Below, one piece after another: positions 31,621 to 43,668 of a stretch of 64,000 nucleotides of DNA. This DNA is from Anisus vortex. Lineage: Eukaryota > Mollusca > Gastropoda > Planorbidae. How positions within the stretch are numbered: position 1 is the first letter of the stretch; every line of letters begins with the position of its first letter. The position numbers and the translations under genes are program-made. Location of the stretch: positions 6,438,026-6,502,025 of the forward strand of contig OX421499.1 of NCBI GenBank assembly GCA_949126835.1. The letters run 5' to 3'. The notes under the pieces were generated by a model. The model was not told where the DNA came from, did no database searches, and saw nothing but the letters and a program-made list of their open reading frames with translations.

Positions 31621-33213
31621 GGGGCTGTCCATAAAGTACGTCACGCTCCAGAGGGGGGAGGGGGTGTAAGAAAGTGTGACAGTTTGTGACAGGGGGGAGG
31701 GGGGTCAGGCCATGTGTGACGTCACACATTTATTTATTTATTTATTTTTTTTCTATTTTTTTTTATTTATTTTTTTATTAGAATTTAATTACTTTAAAAA
31801 TAATGTTAACACATTTTGTGAAACATTTGAACTAGTTTTAGGTCAAAAAAGCAGGATATGCGTATCTCCTGAATGTGCTGTTCACGATTCCTCTCGCCAG
31901 GAGCGCTAGTATGCTGTTGCTAAGCCTTATTTTATTATAGCCTTGCTTTCGTCATGCCAAAGTATTATTATTTCTATGTTGTCCACTGCATTATTATGTT
32001 ACTGAGCCAAGCTCACCATTCAACGTTTTACCTTTGAGAATTTCTCCTCCTCCAATCCCAATCAACCTAACAACTGATGGACTCAAGGCATCAGAAAGAG
32101 CAGATGCAGATTCTCATAAATTTCCTTTAATTGTTTGTGGCACAAACTCTCAAATTTGATGACATTATGCCGAGATCAACAGGAGTTTTCAAAGTACAAC
32201 GATTTGATCTTTATTGTCCATCTTTAAGACCAGCTTACTTGATCAAATTTACAAAGTATGTTACTTATACTTTGCCTCACAAACAATGTCGAAGAAACAT
32301 GCAGGACAACACAGAGCTCGGGCTCGGGAGAATGTGCCAACCCAAACTGTTCCACAATCAACTCAAATAAAACGCATCCGTCGTTGGAGAATCGCTGCTA
32401 AAAGGCAAAGAGAACTCATGGCAGTTATTGCCAAAAGAGAAAATGAACATTCAGATGATGTTGAGTGGCTAGATGAGGATGAAGTTGATCTGTCTGCAAT
32501 TATCCTTCCAGGAAACGATGATTGTGAAAGCTTGATGCCAGCCGTAACTATGGATGAAAACTTCACTTCACCATGGATGGATGATGTCCAGTGATATTTT
32601 TGAATTAATTATAATTGACAGAAAAATAATAAATAGATTCAATTTAACACAATTTTTTTCACATAATTTGTCAATCCAGTCTTTTTTAGTCAATTTGTTT
32701 TGTTTCATTTTTATTATTTAATCACTGGGTGAGGTCAAGTTTCGCTAGTCTAATCTACTTCTTATCATGTGTAAAAAGATTGCATAATCGGAAGATTATC
32801 TAAAACTTGACCTCACCTTTTGTAAATGAAAAAGCAGATAAATGATGTGTATTATATAGTTGTCTAGTATCATTTTTTTCAATTTGTGTTTTTACATTCA
32901 ATATAGATTGAGCTACTGCTTCAATGAATAGGCCTAACTGTTACAACTGTTGACAATTAACAATTCTACTATTAAAGTCATTTTAATAATGTGATAGTTC
33001 TTTTAAGTGGAAATTGTATAATTTAATACTGTTTAATAGTAAAGTGTGTTATATATTAAATTTTAAAAAGATGTTACATATTTTGTTTAATTGTTCAAAA
33101 GTGTGACGTACTTTAGGGGGGGGGGGGTCCGAGATTTGTGACAGTTTGTGACAGGGAGGGGGGGGGGGTTAAAACTGGTCAAAAATAGCGTGACGTACTT
33201 TATGGACGACCCT
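31621..33213. mobile_element. Harbinger/ISL2EU-like TIR element inside a LINE
   Basis: Ends GGGGCTGTCCATAAAGTACG and, inverted, AGGGTCGTCCATAAAGTACG share about 24 of 27 bases. CTA flanks both sides (31618-31620 and 33214-33216). Removing the element with one CTA copy restores the reading frame of the LINE RNase H domain across the joint, which fixes its borders. Subterminal TTTGTGACAGTTTGTGACAG occurs near both ends. The interior (1.6 kb) has no transposase I can recognise. Confidence 0.85.
32214..32594 (+). CDS. Hypothetical 126-codon frame in the Harbinger-like element
   Basis: A basic middle part (KRIRRWRIAAKRQRELMAVI) is followed by an acidic tail (DDVEWLDEDEVDLSAI). No domain is recognised. 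It is the longest frame of the element and is more protein-like than its surroundings. It could be a decayed second ORF, a captured host exon, or chance. The overlapping frame at 32131-32370 and minus frame 32566-32363 are alternatives of lower merit. Confidence 0.35.
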   Translation: MSIFKTSLLDQIYKVCYLYFASQTMSKKHAGQHRARARENVPTQTVPQSTQIKRIRRWRIAAKRQRELMAVIAKRENEHSDDVEWLDEDEVDLSAIILPGNDDCESLMPAVTMDENFTSPWMDDVQ

Positions 33214-35323
33214 CTACCTGTGACAGTGGCTTTCTCTAGGAGTTCTCCATTTGGCCACTCTATGAAAATGCCGGCTCCTCCATTTTTCAAATCTTTTTCA
33301 GTATAGACTCTGGTCCATGCATTTTGGGGGTATTATTCTCTAATGATGTTGTCTACTGCTTCTTTTAGTATTTCGGGTGTGTATTCAGATTTTTTCCCTA
33401 TGTTGCTTAGTTCGTCTCTGATTTTTAGAGGAGGGCTTGGGTCCCAGGGGGGGGGGGGGGGGGTGAAGTGGCTGTGGGGTTGGGTAGGTTCAATTGCAAT
33501 GTTTTCATTTTTCTATTTACTTTTTAGATGTATGAGAAAATTTTGAGTAGCTTAGGTTTTAGAGGGTGATGTCCTAATGCTTCTAACTTGGTGAAGTGAG
33601 TAAGGATTTTGGTTTCTCGTCTAGTTTCCATCGAGCTTAGGTTAGTTGCATCCTCCATTGCTCTGATTGGGATAGTTTTCATTGCTCCTGATATGATTCG
33701 AAGTCATAGGTTTTGAACTTTGTCTATTTTTCGGAGGTTTGATTGGGCTGCCGTACCCCACACTGTGGCTCCATATTCTAGGGTAGGCCTTTTATAACTG
33801 GTGTATGTTTTTTTCAAGATAGAGTGATTTGCACCCCAGTCTGAGCCAGCAAGTTGTTTCATCAACGCTAGTCTTTGGATTCCCTTTTTCTGTGTGTTTT
33901 TTATTTGATTTTTCCAGGTTAGTCTTGGGTCAAACGTAACTCCTAGATATGTGGGATAGTAATTTTTTTCAAGGATTGTTTTGTCTAAGGTCAGTTTGAG
34001 GCTTTGTACTTGAGTAGATAGAGAGAAAATTGAGTATGTAGTCTTTTTTAATTTTATGGTCATTCCCCATTCTAGCATTTAATATTTGCAGTAGTTTTTT
34101 CTTTGCCAGAGGTCCCAAATGAATAAGCATATCATTTGAGATCTTGTCTGATCTTGGAGCTTGTTTGGGTTTGAGGAGTTTCAGTGAGTCATCAAACTCT
34201 TTCATGCTGAGATTTGCTATCATTCCATGAGAGTGTGGTGTGGACATTTTTGGAGCTTTCTTTAAGTGTTCATTGACTTCTCCGGCTCTTTTGTAGGTAA
34301 TACTAATATTTCCAACGCTGCTAAAGTGTTTTATAAATTTTTGTGCAGCTTCGCAGCCTGTAAGCTTTTTTTGCTCTGCGTCTAGGACTATTGGCGAAGA
34401 TTGATTCTCCTCTTGGTTCAGACTTTTCGCGATTATCCACAGCTTATGTCCATCTCTGTCTGCATTTAGTTATATCTGTCTTTTCATGCCAGCTCTCCCT
34501 AATTGACGAGAGATATTCCTTTCTTAAGATTGCGTTTGCAGCTTTTAGTTGTATATTATTTTCTATTGTTGGGGATTTTTCTGCTAGGTTTCTTGCTTTG
34601 ATGGTTTCATTGTGGAGGAGTTTCAAGTGTTGAGACCAGTTTGGTATATAATTTTTCTTGGCTCCTGGTGGGATGGATTTCTTAGCTGCTTTAAGGAGAG
34701 CTCTGGAGAATTCAGTGTAGCATTTGTTTATCCGATTTGTTTAGCCATTGATGTGTGTGACATAGACATCTGTTAGGCGTGCATAGATGTTCCAATTTGC
34801 TTTCTTGTAGTTCCATCTGGGAAGGGTGGGGTTTTCTATGGGCAAATGAGTGGTTTCTATTTGGATGAGAATGGGTTTGTGGTCACTGGTGGCTAGTTGG
34901 TCAGCGACTACTCTTTTACTTCCTTTGGATATTGTATTGGTAGCAAAGGCTAAGTCTGGAGTTGATGAAGACTAAATTGTGTTTTGTTTTCCCCTTTATG
35001 TTCTTGTCAGTAGGGTTTACTTCCCTTTCTCTGCTCCTGACTTCACAAGCAGAGGAGGAACAACCACCAGTTCGCGTGGGTGGGCTCCTTCGAGGCGGAG
35101 AGCACGCCTCCTACCTGCACGGCGGGACTCCACATTCAGGACGCCACAACTATATGTACTATTATCTGTTTCCTCCAACATTTTGAGGTTTGCGTGCCGA
35201 CGTGTTTTGCGCTAGTTGGCCCGTGGACTCCGACTTCAGCCTGCTTTTCTTTCTGGATGTGCTTCTATAGCCTTTGATCAACCAAGATCGTCTGCAAGGG
35301 AGCAGTTGATTTATTTTTGGAGT

Positions 35324-35675
35324 ATTCTCTCCTAAATGATTGTTATCACTAGCTAACGGCCTCATCTGTCGGGGTTTAGAGTTTGAGCAATCTATGTTCG
35401 CTTTTTTGCAGTCATTTCCTTGGATTTATAAGGCATTTTATAAGAGTATCCTTGCCACGGGATACCCCACCTCGACAGCAAACCAGTTGGTCCGCGGCCG
35501 CTTATTCAGTATTCACGGCTAACCCTTCTAACTAAAGGTCGTTCCCCTATCCGCCACCTGGGGACGCGCTTGGTAGGAGATGTGTGTAGGGTGAGTTTTC
35601 TCTCCTAGATGATTGCTATCCCTAGCTCACGGCCTCATCTGTCCGGGTTTAGAGTTTGAGCGCTCTATATTCGCT
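35324..35675. repeat. Direct repeat of about 80 bp, 266 bp apart
   Basis: TCTCTCCTARATGATTGYTA followed by GCCTCATCTGTC and TTAGAGTTTGAGC occurs at 35324-35401 and 35592-35675. The overlapping plus frames between 34962 and 35522 are not recognised, and several frames are open at once, so no gene is called. Confidence 0.65.
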
Positions 35676-35917
35676 TCAAGTCTATCAATTAATACATACT
35701 AATTACATTTAAAAGAGTTTTTATACCCATCTTCTTTAATTAAACATAAATTTAAGTAATTCTATAAAAAAAAGTTATTATTAATTTAATAAATATAAGA
35801 GCCTTTTTAAATATAATTAAGTTATGCAATCTTTGTAATTATTAATCTTTGAAATATAAACTCCTTAAGTGGACAAAAAAGTAATGCAGGAAATGTTTTT
35901 TTACAACTGTTTTACGT

Positions 35918-36070
35918 CAGTGGCGTAGCTAGGGTGGGAGGAGGGGGGTCCAAATTCGAAAATCCCCCCTATTTGAGGGGGCCTCTAAAGGAGTGTCCGA
36001 AACAAAAATTGGCAGGGGGACCCTAAAGGGGCCAAGTCCCCCGGGCCACCAAATCCTAGCTACTCCACAG
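35918..36070. mobile_element. 153-bp hAT-type MITE
   Basis: Ends CAGTGGCGTAGCTAGG and CCTAGCTACTCCACAG are inverted. TTTTACGT and TTTAACGT flank it as an 8-bp duplication with one change. Similar termini occur singly near 13210, 48805 and 50326. Confidence 0.85.
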
Positions 36071-36302
36071 TTTAACGTAAATAATTTGAATGCTCTAATA
36101 ATTATATCTTGTAATGAAAACCATAATTCTGGATTTATAAAAAGAAATAATAATTAGTCATTAATATTTGTTATATTACAAAACATAACTTGTTGGCATA
36201 ACTATTGAATAAAATTAAGATACTTTATTTTCTTTAAAGGGAGATAATTAGCACGTTTTATTTAATTTGTTTCGTATATTTCTTTCATAAACGAGTAAAA
36301 AT

Positions 36303-36540
36303 TGATCCATAGGGCCGGTGAAGCAGCGTTCACCAGTTTCCGTGGCCACGGCAAACTATGTGATTGTGTGGCCAGCAATATGCACAGCCGAGTTTACTTT
36401 ACTCCAAATAAGGTCAAGTACCTATCAGAGCTAGGTAGACTCAGGAAATCCTGGTAAAAAAATCCTAGCCTCCACCAGAATTCGAACCCATGACCCTTGA
36501 ATCGCCTATCGAACGCGTTGCCGCTCGGCTACCTTAATAT
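36303..36540 (-). mobile_element. tRNA-derived SINE, inverted, with intact 3' end
   Basis: On the minus strand: GTAGCCGAGCGGCAACGCG (A box), GGGTTCGAATTC (B box), a body, then CCGTGGCCACGGAAACTGGT and GAACGCTGCTTCACCGGCCC. This shows the single ancestral form of the 31-bp unit amplified at 6008-6945. A hAT-like TTGGCACGC fragment follows at 36660-36760. Confidence 0.8.
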
Positions 36541-37134
36541 AAAACGCTTTAACGATTTTCTACATAGTTTTTATTTGTTCTTGGCCTTCGTCTTACTACG
36601 GAGTTAAATTAATTGTCCTATAAAAATTAATAAAATAATAAAACAAGAATATAAGAGCTGGTTGACTTGTAGGCTGTTGGCACGCTAAATGATTTAGAAA
36701 GCCTAGTTTGGCGCACAATTAGCAAAATGTTGCCGACACCCGGTATAACATACATTTCGTGAACTATAAATACTATGTCAAAGAGTTGAATTGAGACAAT
36801 CAAAGGGGAATAACTATATTTATGCAAACACAGTTAATGAATAAGTTCTACATTGAGTAATAATCTCCCCTGAGTAACAAAAAAGTAGATACTTAAAAGA
36901 ACGTTGCACTTTTATCAACTGTATTGCTGTTTACAAACAAAAGCTAAGAAAATAAGATACATTTTTCCATCGGACCAAATTTATCCCTAGGGCAAGTGAG
37001 AAGTCTTCACCAGTAGAGGTCGACCGAAATTCTATATAGCGTCTGGTTCACTTGGAAATTATTCACTCAACCCCATCGACGAAATAATTTCATCACTAAG
37101 CTTTAATGCTATCTCACATTAGTTAGGCCTATAC

Positions 37135-37540
37135 TAAAATATGCATCATCTGTATAAGACCCATCAACTAATGAAAACATAAACAAATTTAAATTAGAAC
37201 AAATTCGGAAAAGAGCTGCAAGGTTCATAACTAGTGAATATTCCCAATTAACAAGAGTAACACCATTAGTCAAATCACTAAACCTAGAAACACTAGAGGA
37301 CAGAAGGGCAAAGAGTAAAGTAGTAATATTACATAAGGCATTAAACTCTAATTTAGAAAAACAACCCAATAGCAACCTGTTGCAAAGCTCAAATAAACAC
37401 AAAGACACAAACACTTTCCTTGTCCCTTATGTGAGAACAAATGTATATAAGTACTCTTTCTTTCCGAACGGCATTCGGGCATGGAATGGGTTGCCTGAAC
37501 AAACCAGAAAGACCAGTCAATCTTTTATGACTGACTTGTA
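37135..37540 (+). pseudogene. LINE polymerase C-terminus
   Basis: Reads KLEQIRKRAARFITSEYSQL, PLVKSLNLETLEDRRAKSK, NTFLVPYVRTNVYKYSFFPN and AWNGLPEQTRKTSQSFMTDL, the tail of a CR1/Jockey-like ORF2. A stop is present near 37161 and the start is missing. The minus frame 37109-37414 is its shadow. The end runs into the palindrome at 37543. Confidence 0.8.
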
Positions 37541-37542
37541 AT

Positions 37543-37677
37543 CGTATTGCTGCTGAGAGTTAACACCCTTGCCCCTTATACAAGTCAATCTTTTATGACT
37601 GACTTGTAATTTATAGGTCAGTCATAAAAGATTGACTTGTATAAGGGGCAAGGGTGTTAACTCTCAGCAGCAATACG
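37543..37677. repeat. Perfect inverted repeat: 61-bp arms, 13-bp spacer
   Basis: Positions 37543-37603 are the exact reverse complement of 37617-37677, with a 13-base spacer. The inner part of the left arm also repeats the LINE end just upstream (GTCAATCTTTTATGACTGAC at 37516 and 37585). This suggests fold-back synthesis at the LINE 3' end. Confidence 0.95.
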
Positions 37678-37689
37678 GCCCATTATAAC

Positions 37690-40600
37690 GATTGCGCATT
37701 TTTTTTTTAATATGTGAAGCATAATTTTTTTTTTCTACCTTTGCGCCGAAAAACTATAAAAAGTTGCACAGGCATATCTCTTATACTTTCCTTTTAAGAA
37801 ATGAATATTGTCATAAGTGTAGTATTATTAAGTTTTTTTTACTGAAAACTTGATAGGATGTATTGTTAGGCGCCACAAGTCTGCTGTCCAAATTTCAGCT
37901 CGATTGGACCACGGGAAGTGGTCGAAAAATCGAAGCCAATTTTTGCACCATTGCAGACAGACAGACAAACAGAAAATGCAACTTAAAATAAAGGGAGTAA
38001 AAAAATTGCTGAATTCGTTAATTTATTTTTTAAAATAAACGTAGACCTATTATTAATCAACGTATATAAAGTTCTAAACTGAGCGCCATTTTCAAATTAT
38101 CTCCCTTTGAACGTTCATTGACTCTGTTGAACAAGAGGCCTTTTAAATAATTCTCCTAGCATACAGTTGTTTATTTATCCTGTAAGTTATCACCGATCAC
38201 GAGATTCATGGGTTCGACCTTCTGAGGGGAAAAAGGGGGGTGGGTGGGTTAAACATCGACGTTGCTAGGTATAGCTAGCTTATGAGGTAATGTCTATCAA
38301 TTCATTTTTTATTAATGGTAGATGTTTGCTTTATTATATTAATTTTAAGTAATAGTAACTGTTACGTGCCGGAGCACATAAGGTTCGTTATATCTAGGGG
38401 GGGGGGGGGCGGGAGGAATATATCCTCTTGTATGTTTAAGTACTGCTGGACACTAAATGAGAACTCACTAACTTTCAACTAGTTAAATGAACAGACTCTG
38501 GTTGTAGAACAACAAAATATAAGGAAGTTTATTACACTATAATCAACATAGAATAGACTTGATACGATATTTACAAGTAAAATTAACGACAGTAAAAATG
38601 CGACCGGTCGGTTCGACTGTTATGAACGGGACTGTCCCAGTATGGTATCGAAACCACGGGGTCTTAAAAGGGGTTGGTTTCTATTGGTCCTTACGAACCT
38701 ACGTGAAACAACTTCACGGGGATATCGGGGCCCATGATTATTTGTTAGATTCATAGAAACCTTGAATCTCCAAGCAGGGTGTGACAACAATATCACGCCT
38801 TACCCTTCCTACATTGGGAAAAAATATAACTTTTTCTTAACATAACCAAATGTTTTAATTATTTCATGCAATCACGTCGCTATTTAGAACACTCTTTAAT
38901 GAACGATTTTATACAATCCATTAAACAATAAAAATAACAAAAACTAAATACCGAAAGAAACTTTCTCACTGCAGTTTTTATTGTAATTTGTTTTTTCTTC
39001 TCTCTTAACAAAACACACTTTAATTATTATTTTATCCGTCATTTTGATAGGAATTACCACTAGTCAATACAAACAATTACCGTGACTTTGTTTATAGGTT
39101 TGTATATTTATATATTCATATTTGTTCTCTTTAGGCTCCTAGGCCGTTTGACTGATTGGCACAAAAGTAAAATGTATAAATTGGAAACGTCATCCAAAAT
39201 AATTTTTTATTAGATAAACAATATTGCTTAATTTGTAATCATCAATATATATAATTACGGTGAGTTTGTTTATGTTTCTTTATATATTTATATTATGTTT
39301 GTCCTCTATAGGCTCCTAAGCCGTTTGATTAATAGAACCAAAAGTTAAATTTATAAATTGGAAACGTCCTCCAAAAGAATTTTTTTTTATCACTTATAAT
39401 AATAACTATGTTGATTAAAAAAAATTAAAACGGTTAGATCCAAAAAATGCAAATAAATATAACCGTTCTTAACAAATGGCTATTTCCGTTCATTTGCTAT
39501 GTTGAACGCGAAATTTACTATGTTGAACACGAGATTCTTATCGGGTTTTCCCTATTCTTCAGTTGTTGTTTTTAATTTAGCAAGACCCTTTTTATAGGTT
39601 ACGCAATTTGGCTTGGAGAGTTTGAATGGTGTATTTTAAGAAAATACTAGCGTATGACGTAATGTCTATCAAATCATTTCTTTTTCATTATAGATGTTTG
39701 CATTATCCTTTTAAGTAAAAGTAACCAAATGTTTTAATTATTTAATGGATTCCCGTCGCTATTGAGAACATCCTTTAATATGCGACTTTATGCACTCTAT
39801 AAATTACATGATACGGATTATAATGTTAATTTTTAAATACCAGAAGCTTGACAGCAACAATGTTTATGCACCGGGCACAATAGAAAATAACAAAAACTAA
39901 ATACCGAAAGAAACATTATCAATACTGTTTTATTGATACAATAAGCAAGATCAAAAGTTAAATACCTAAATAGTTTTTATTGTATTGAAATATTATTATC
40001 TTAATTTTTTTCTTTACTTTTTTATTAATCCGTTTCTCTTAGCTCATACTGTCTGTTTGTTTGCTTGCAAAACTTTGCATCGATATTTCGACCGTTTCCT
40101 GTCGTTCAATTAAGCTGAACCTTAAGCAGCAGACTTGTGGCGACTAACAATACATTCGATCAAATTTTCAGTTAAAAAAACTTAATGATACTATAATTTT
40201 GATTTTTTTTTTTTTAAATGTAACGGGTTTTTTTTTGTTTCACGTTGAAAATGCCGGTCTAACTCTTTATGGTTTTTCGTCACAAAACTAGAAAAAAGGA
40301 TGTGCTGAGATTATTTTTATGACGTTAGCAAGCTTTGCTCTCTAGCTTTGTGAATGAAGGGAAAAAAAATTCATGATTACATTCGTGTCGTATTATAAAA
40401 TATGCGGCGATGTTTTGTACGGAGTAAGGAGATATTTTTGAAATTTGAGACAGATATTTTTCTGTACATGTTTTATTTCTAGTAGTCAATCAATTATTTA
40501 ATTACATGACTGTAAACTTAGTTTAGAAAGAAAGGGAGTATAATAAAAACTTGTTTTTTATGGCTTAGTTTTTTGTTTGGAATTTGTATTTGTTTTTCTT

Positions 40601-41540
40601 TTTGATAGTGTATTATTGTTAATTTAATATTATTAAAAACAAGTCAAAACAACACAACTGTTCGATACTTTTTATTACCAGATACGAATTATAAAGGACA
40701 AGTTATAAATAATTTTATATACCAGAAGCTTGACAGCAACAACTCTTATGCATATGCCAGGGCCAGGGCGACCAGAAACAAGTAAAGTGAACAAAAACTA
40801 AATACCGAAAAGAAACGTTCTCACTCCAGTTTTACTGTAATATTGTCTTTGTTTTTCTTTCTCTCTTAGCAAAACACATTGTAGTCATTCGTTTCTCCGT
40901 CATTTTGACGGGCATAACCACTTGTTAAAAAATAAATAAACGTAGACCTATTACTAATCGCCTTATGTTAAGGTTCTAAACTGAGCGTCATTTCAGAATG
41001 ATCTCCCTTTGAAATGCTTTCAATAAGAAAAAAACAACAACTAAATACCGAAAGATACGTTCTCACTACAGTTTTTATTGTAATAGTTATATTTTTTTAT
41101 TTTCCTTCTCTTTAACAAACTTTCTGCTAGCATCCTACTTATGGGACACTTCGTAAAAAAATTCCTATTAATTGCTTATATGCCTTATAAAAGTAGAATT
41201 TAGTTTATTTTTTTTATTTTTTTTGCATTGTATGATAGTAAGACTTTAACTGTAACTTTCCTTTGTCAATAAAATTTTACTTTCAATAAAATGTACAGGA
41301 CCTTGAACTTTCAACGTGTAAAAATTGATCAAAAATATAAGCCTGCTCAAAAGTAAGTACACATTTATAAAATATGATTACAATTTTATATAAAACCAAA
41401 TGAAATATGAAATTTCGTCATTTATCAATCCAAATAACGATAGAAATAATTTAAAAAATCACATTGACATTGTTTTATCTGCTGTGAAACAATCATCTCA
41501 CAATTGTAAAACGTCCCACTAATGGGACAGTAGCTAGAAG
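37690..41540. repeat. Mosaic of dispersed non-coding repeats
   Basis: Blocks recur within the region and elsewhere: TAGGCTCCTAGGCCGTTTGA (39133, 39308, 7147, inverted at 52440); TTTCTCCGTCATTTTGACGG (40890, 43212, inverted at 51445); TTTGAACGTTCATTG or variant after ATCTCCCTTT (38100, 41000, inverted at 52265); AACTAAATACCGAAAGAAAC (38943, 39895, 41040). This points to a family of long AT-rich non-coding elements. No coding frame is convincing. Confidence 0.6.
38360..38786 (-). mobile_element. Possible solo LTR, antisense
   Basis: On the minus strand it begins TGTCACACCCTGCTTGG, carries an AATAAA near the end of the middle third, and ends GGCACGTAACA, a Gypsy-like LTR outline. No clear target duplication was found. 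The open frame at 38559-38756 is unrecognised. Confidence 0.4.
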
Positions 41541-41544
41541 CATG

Positions 41545-42660
41545 CTTAGTTCGTTTTTTTAATAAATAAAGTAGTTATTTTTTAAATAAAAAGTATTTTA
41601 TTGTTTAACTTTGATGTTTATAGTGTTAAATATTGAAGCTTTGCTAAAATTTAAGAACTAGATCATAGTTTATAATTAAGATGTTTAATAAAAATGAGCT
41701 TTTACAAAAAATTATATTCGCTTTATAGATATCTTATTTTACATGTACATGTTTTTTTTTTCTGGATTCAAATGGTCCGTTCATCATCACCCATCCCTTA
41801 AGCTTAACCCGTGGGTTTGTCGCTGGGAGAACCATTGTCGATTGCTGTGTCAAAATTCTCCACTTGTCATGACCTTGTGCTGCTGTTTGGGCGCCAATTA
41901 AGGACAGCCTGGTCCACTCTTTTATATTTTACTCCTAAGTTTTCTTCTCTCGGCCATTTCTTCTTTCTACCTGTTCTGTGCAGAGCGGGATGGACTGTGC
42001 AAGACATTTCAATGGTTCTTGTCCATTCCACCACAGTTACTTGCACTGGGAGTTGCTCCTTGGATTCTCGTATGCGCCATATTTGATCAATTGTTTTCTG
42101 TCATCTTCCTTTGTGATAATCAAAATCTTGTTGAAATACCATTCTCTGGAGATTATACCTGAAAACCAATATCATCAGAGAGCAAATCAGTCAAATATTC
42201 GAACATAATTCGAATTACCAAATGATCTTTTGCTTGTTTAACGCTTCGATTGTCTGCACTATTCTGGTTAGAATGTATGGCTTTGAGCATTTGTCCGACA
42301 AGTGGTCAATAGTGACATCTTATTCAGGACAATATTTGCAGATAAACAGATCAAAAAGCATTTAATCTCTAATTAGGAAACAGAAACAGGTCTGTGGAAA
42401 CATAGTCTTGATGGGCAGGTGTATCATGTAAACTTGTAATCTATTCAAAGAATGTTTAATTATGGCTTCTCCCATGTTTAGCGCGTCCTTTTATGATTTA
42501 ATTGTTTATAGATAGTTTTGTTTTTAACATAGCAAAACTTTTAATTATTTTATTTATAACTCAAGTTATTGTAAACAAACACTAGGCCTATTTATTTTTG
42601 CATTTAATTTCGTTAAAAAAGGCATGAAAAACAATGTTCGTTTTGTTTACGTTTTTTTTT
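41545..42660. other. Unassigned sequence
   Basis: A 91-codon plus frame (41811-42086) and an overlapping one show no known motif. The minus strand has a partly protein-like reading broken by stops (IWRIRESKEQLPVQVTVVEW), so a decayed element is possible. Confidence 0.25.
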
Positions 42661-43283
42661 CCATCATTATAAACCAAGAACAATATGGTTCAAATATGTT
42701 TCTCATTAAATGTCTTTATTATGTGTCATTGTATAATAATATGATAAATATAGGAGCAGGCTTATTATTTGCTGGGTGGAAGGTGAAAGGTTAAGGGGAG
42801 GATCTAATATTTTTCTTCATAAAAATCTAAAAATTAAAAAATAAAATATTTTTTCAAATTTTCAGCCTGGGCTAGTATTAAAAAAGTGTAAGTTGATTGA
42901 TTTTTAGCGCTTAAATGAATGGTGGATGCAACTTATACTATAACACTTATAAATGTGATTTTTTTCAAAGCTTTCAACTGGAAAAAAAAAGAACTGACCC
43001 AGTATAAAATTAAACGGAGGCACTTGTTGCTACAGTCCCACTTATGGGACGTTTTTATATAACGTCAATATCTCAAAAAGTTTTTAATTTAAAGCAAAAT
43101 GAAAAGCCGTCCTTCCGTTGTAGCCCAAAAACTAAATTATATCCAAAAATGACAAAAAAAATCCACGACCTCAGCAGAATATGGGTTAAACAAAACACAT
43201 TGTAATCATTCGTTTCTCCGTCATTTTGACGGGCATAACCACTAGTACAACATACAAAATCAAAAGAACAACAAGCATTCGAT

Positions 43284-43668
43284 TCAAATTCCAAGATTTG
43301 ATTTTTTATGGAAGTAAACATCCCTTATAATATTACTAATATTATCTGGTGCAATATACTGGTCGATTGACGTCGATAGCACGTATCCTGATGAGTTCAT
43401 AAGCTCTAATACCTCCGAACCCTTGTCTTTCAATCGGTGTGGCAGAAACTCCATCTGAATCACGGGAACATTGACTTTCTGGAAGAACGCCCGGGCGCCC
43501 CTAAGGGCCTGGTGCTCGCTGTCCTCTATGTCCATCTTCACGAAGGCCAGTGCCCCTTCCAGCAGAGGGATTTGATCGTCCATGCAGATTGTGTGGACAT
43601 AGACAGTGTCGTTGAGTTTGACAGCGCCTACATGAGAATCGTCCAGACTTGTTCCGCCAACGTTACCC
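43284..43668 (-). CDS. Gene B exon 5: FkbM C-terminal half and stop
   Basis: 385 bp after acceptor TTGGTTCACAG, ending KKSNLGI and TGA as in gene A. Most differences lie after the DIEDSEHQ motif. Confidence 0.85.

Larger units (their letters stand above)
31030..34985 (-). pseudogene. 5'-truncated LINE with endonuclease end, broken RT and RNase H
   Basis: Sense from 34985 down. The endonuclease C-terminus reads TPDLAFATN and SDHKPILIQ. A linker follows, then the start of RT (LKPKQAPRSDKISNDML) at 34247-34080. There the frame joins directly to post-palm sequence (YLGVTFDPRLTWKNQI, then PTLEYGATVWGTA) at about 34078-33704, so the catalytic ADD box has been deleted. An RNase H domain follows (IFTDAKTVLQSLRNPN, VLQWIPGHIQYEGNDTADTL) at 31583-31269, and a Cys-rich end. 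EN-RT-RNase H order suggests the I-like clades. A stop lies near 34745, and the Harbinger-like element 31621-33213 interrupts the RNase H region. Confidence 0.85.

Noticed and set aside
34962..35522. Several overlapping plus and minus frames
   Set aside because: Four to five frames are open at once over a GC-richer patch with direct repeats; no motif supports any of them.
41811..42208. Two overlapping plus frames of 91 and 76 codons
   Set aside because: No motif, and overlapping frames are similarly open. Left unassigned.
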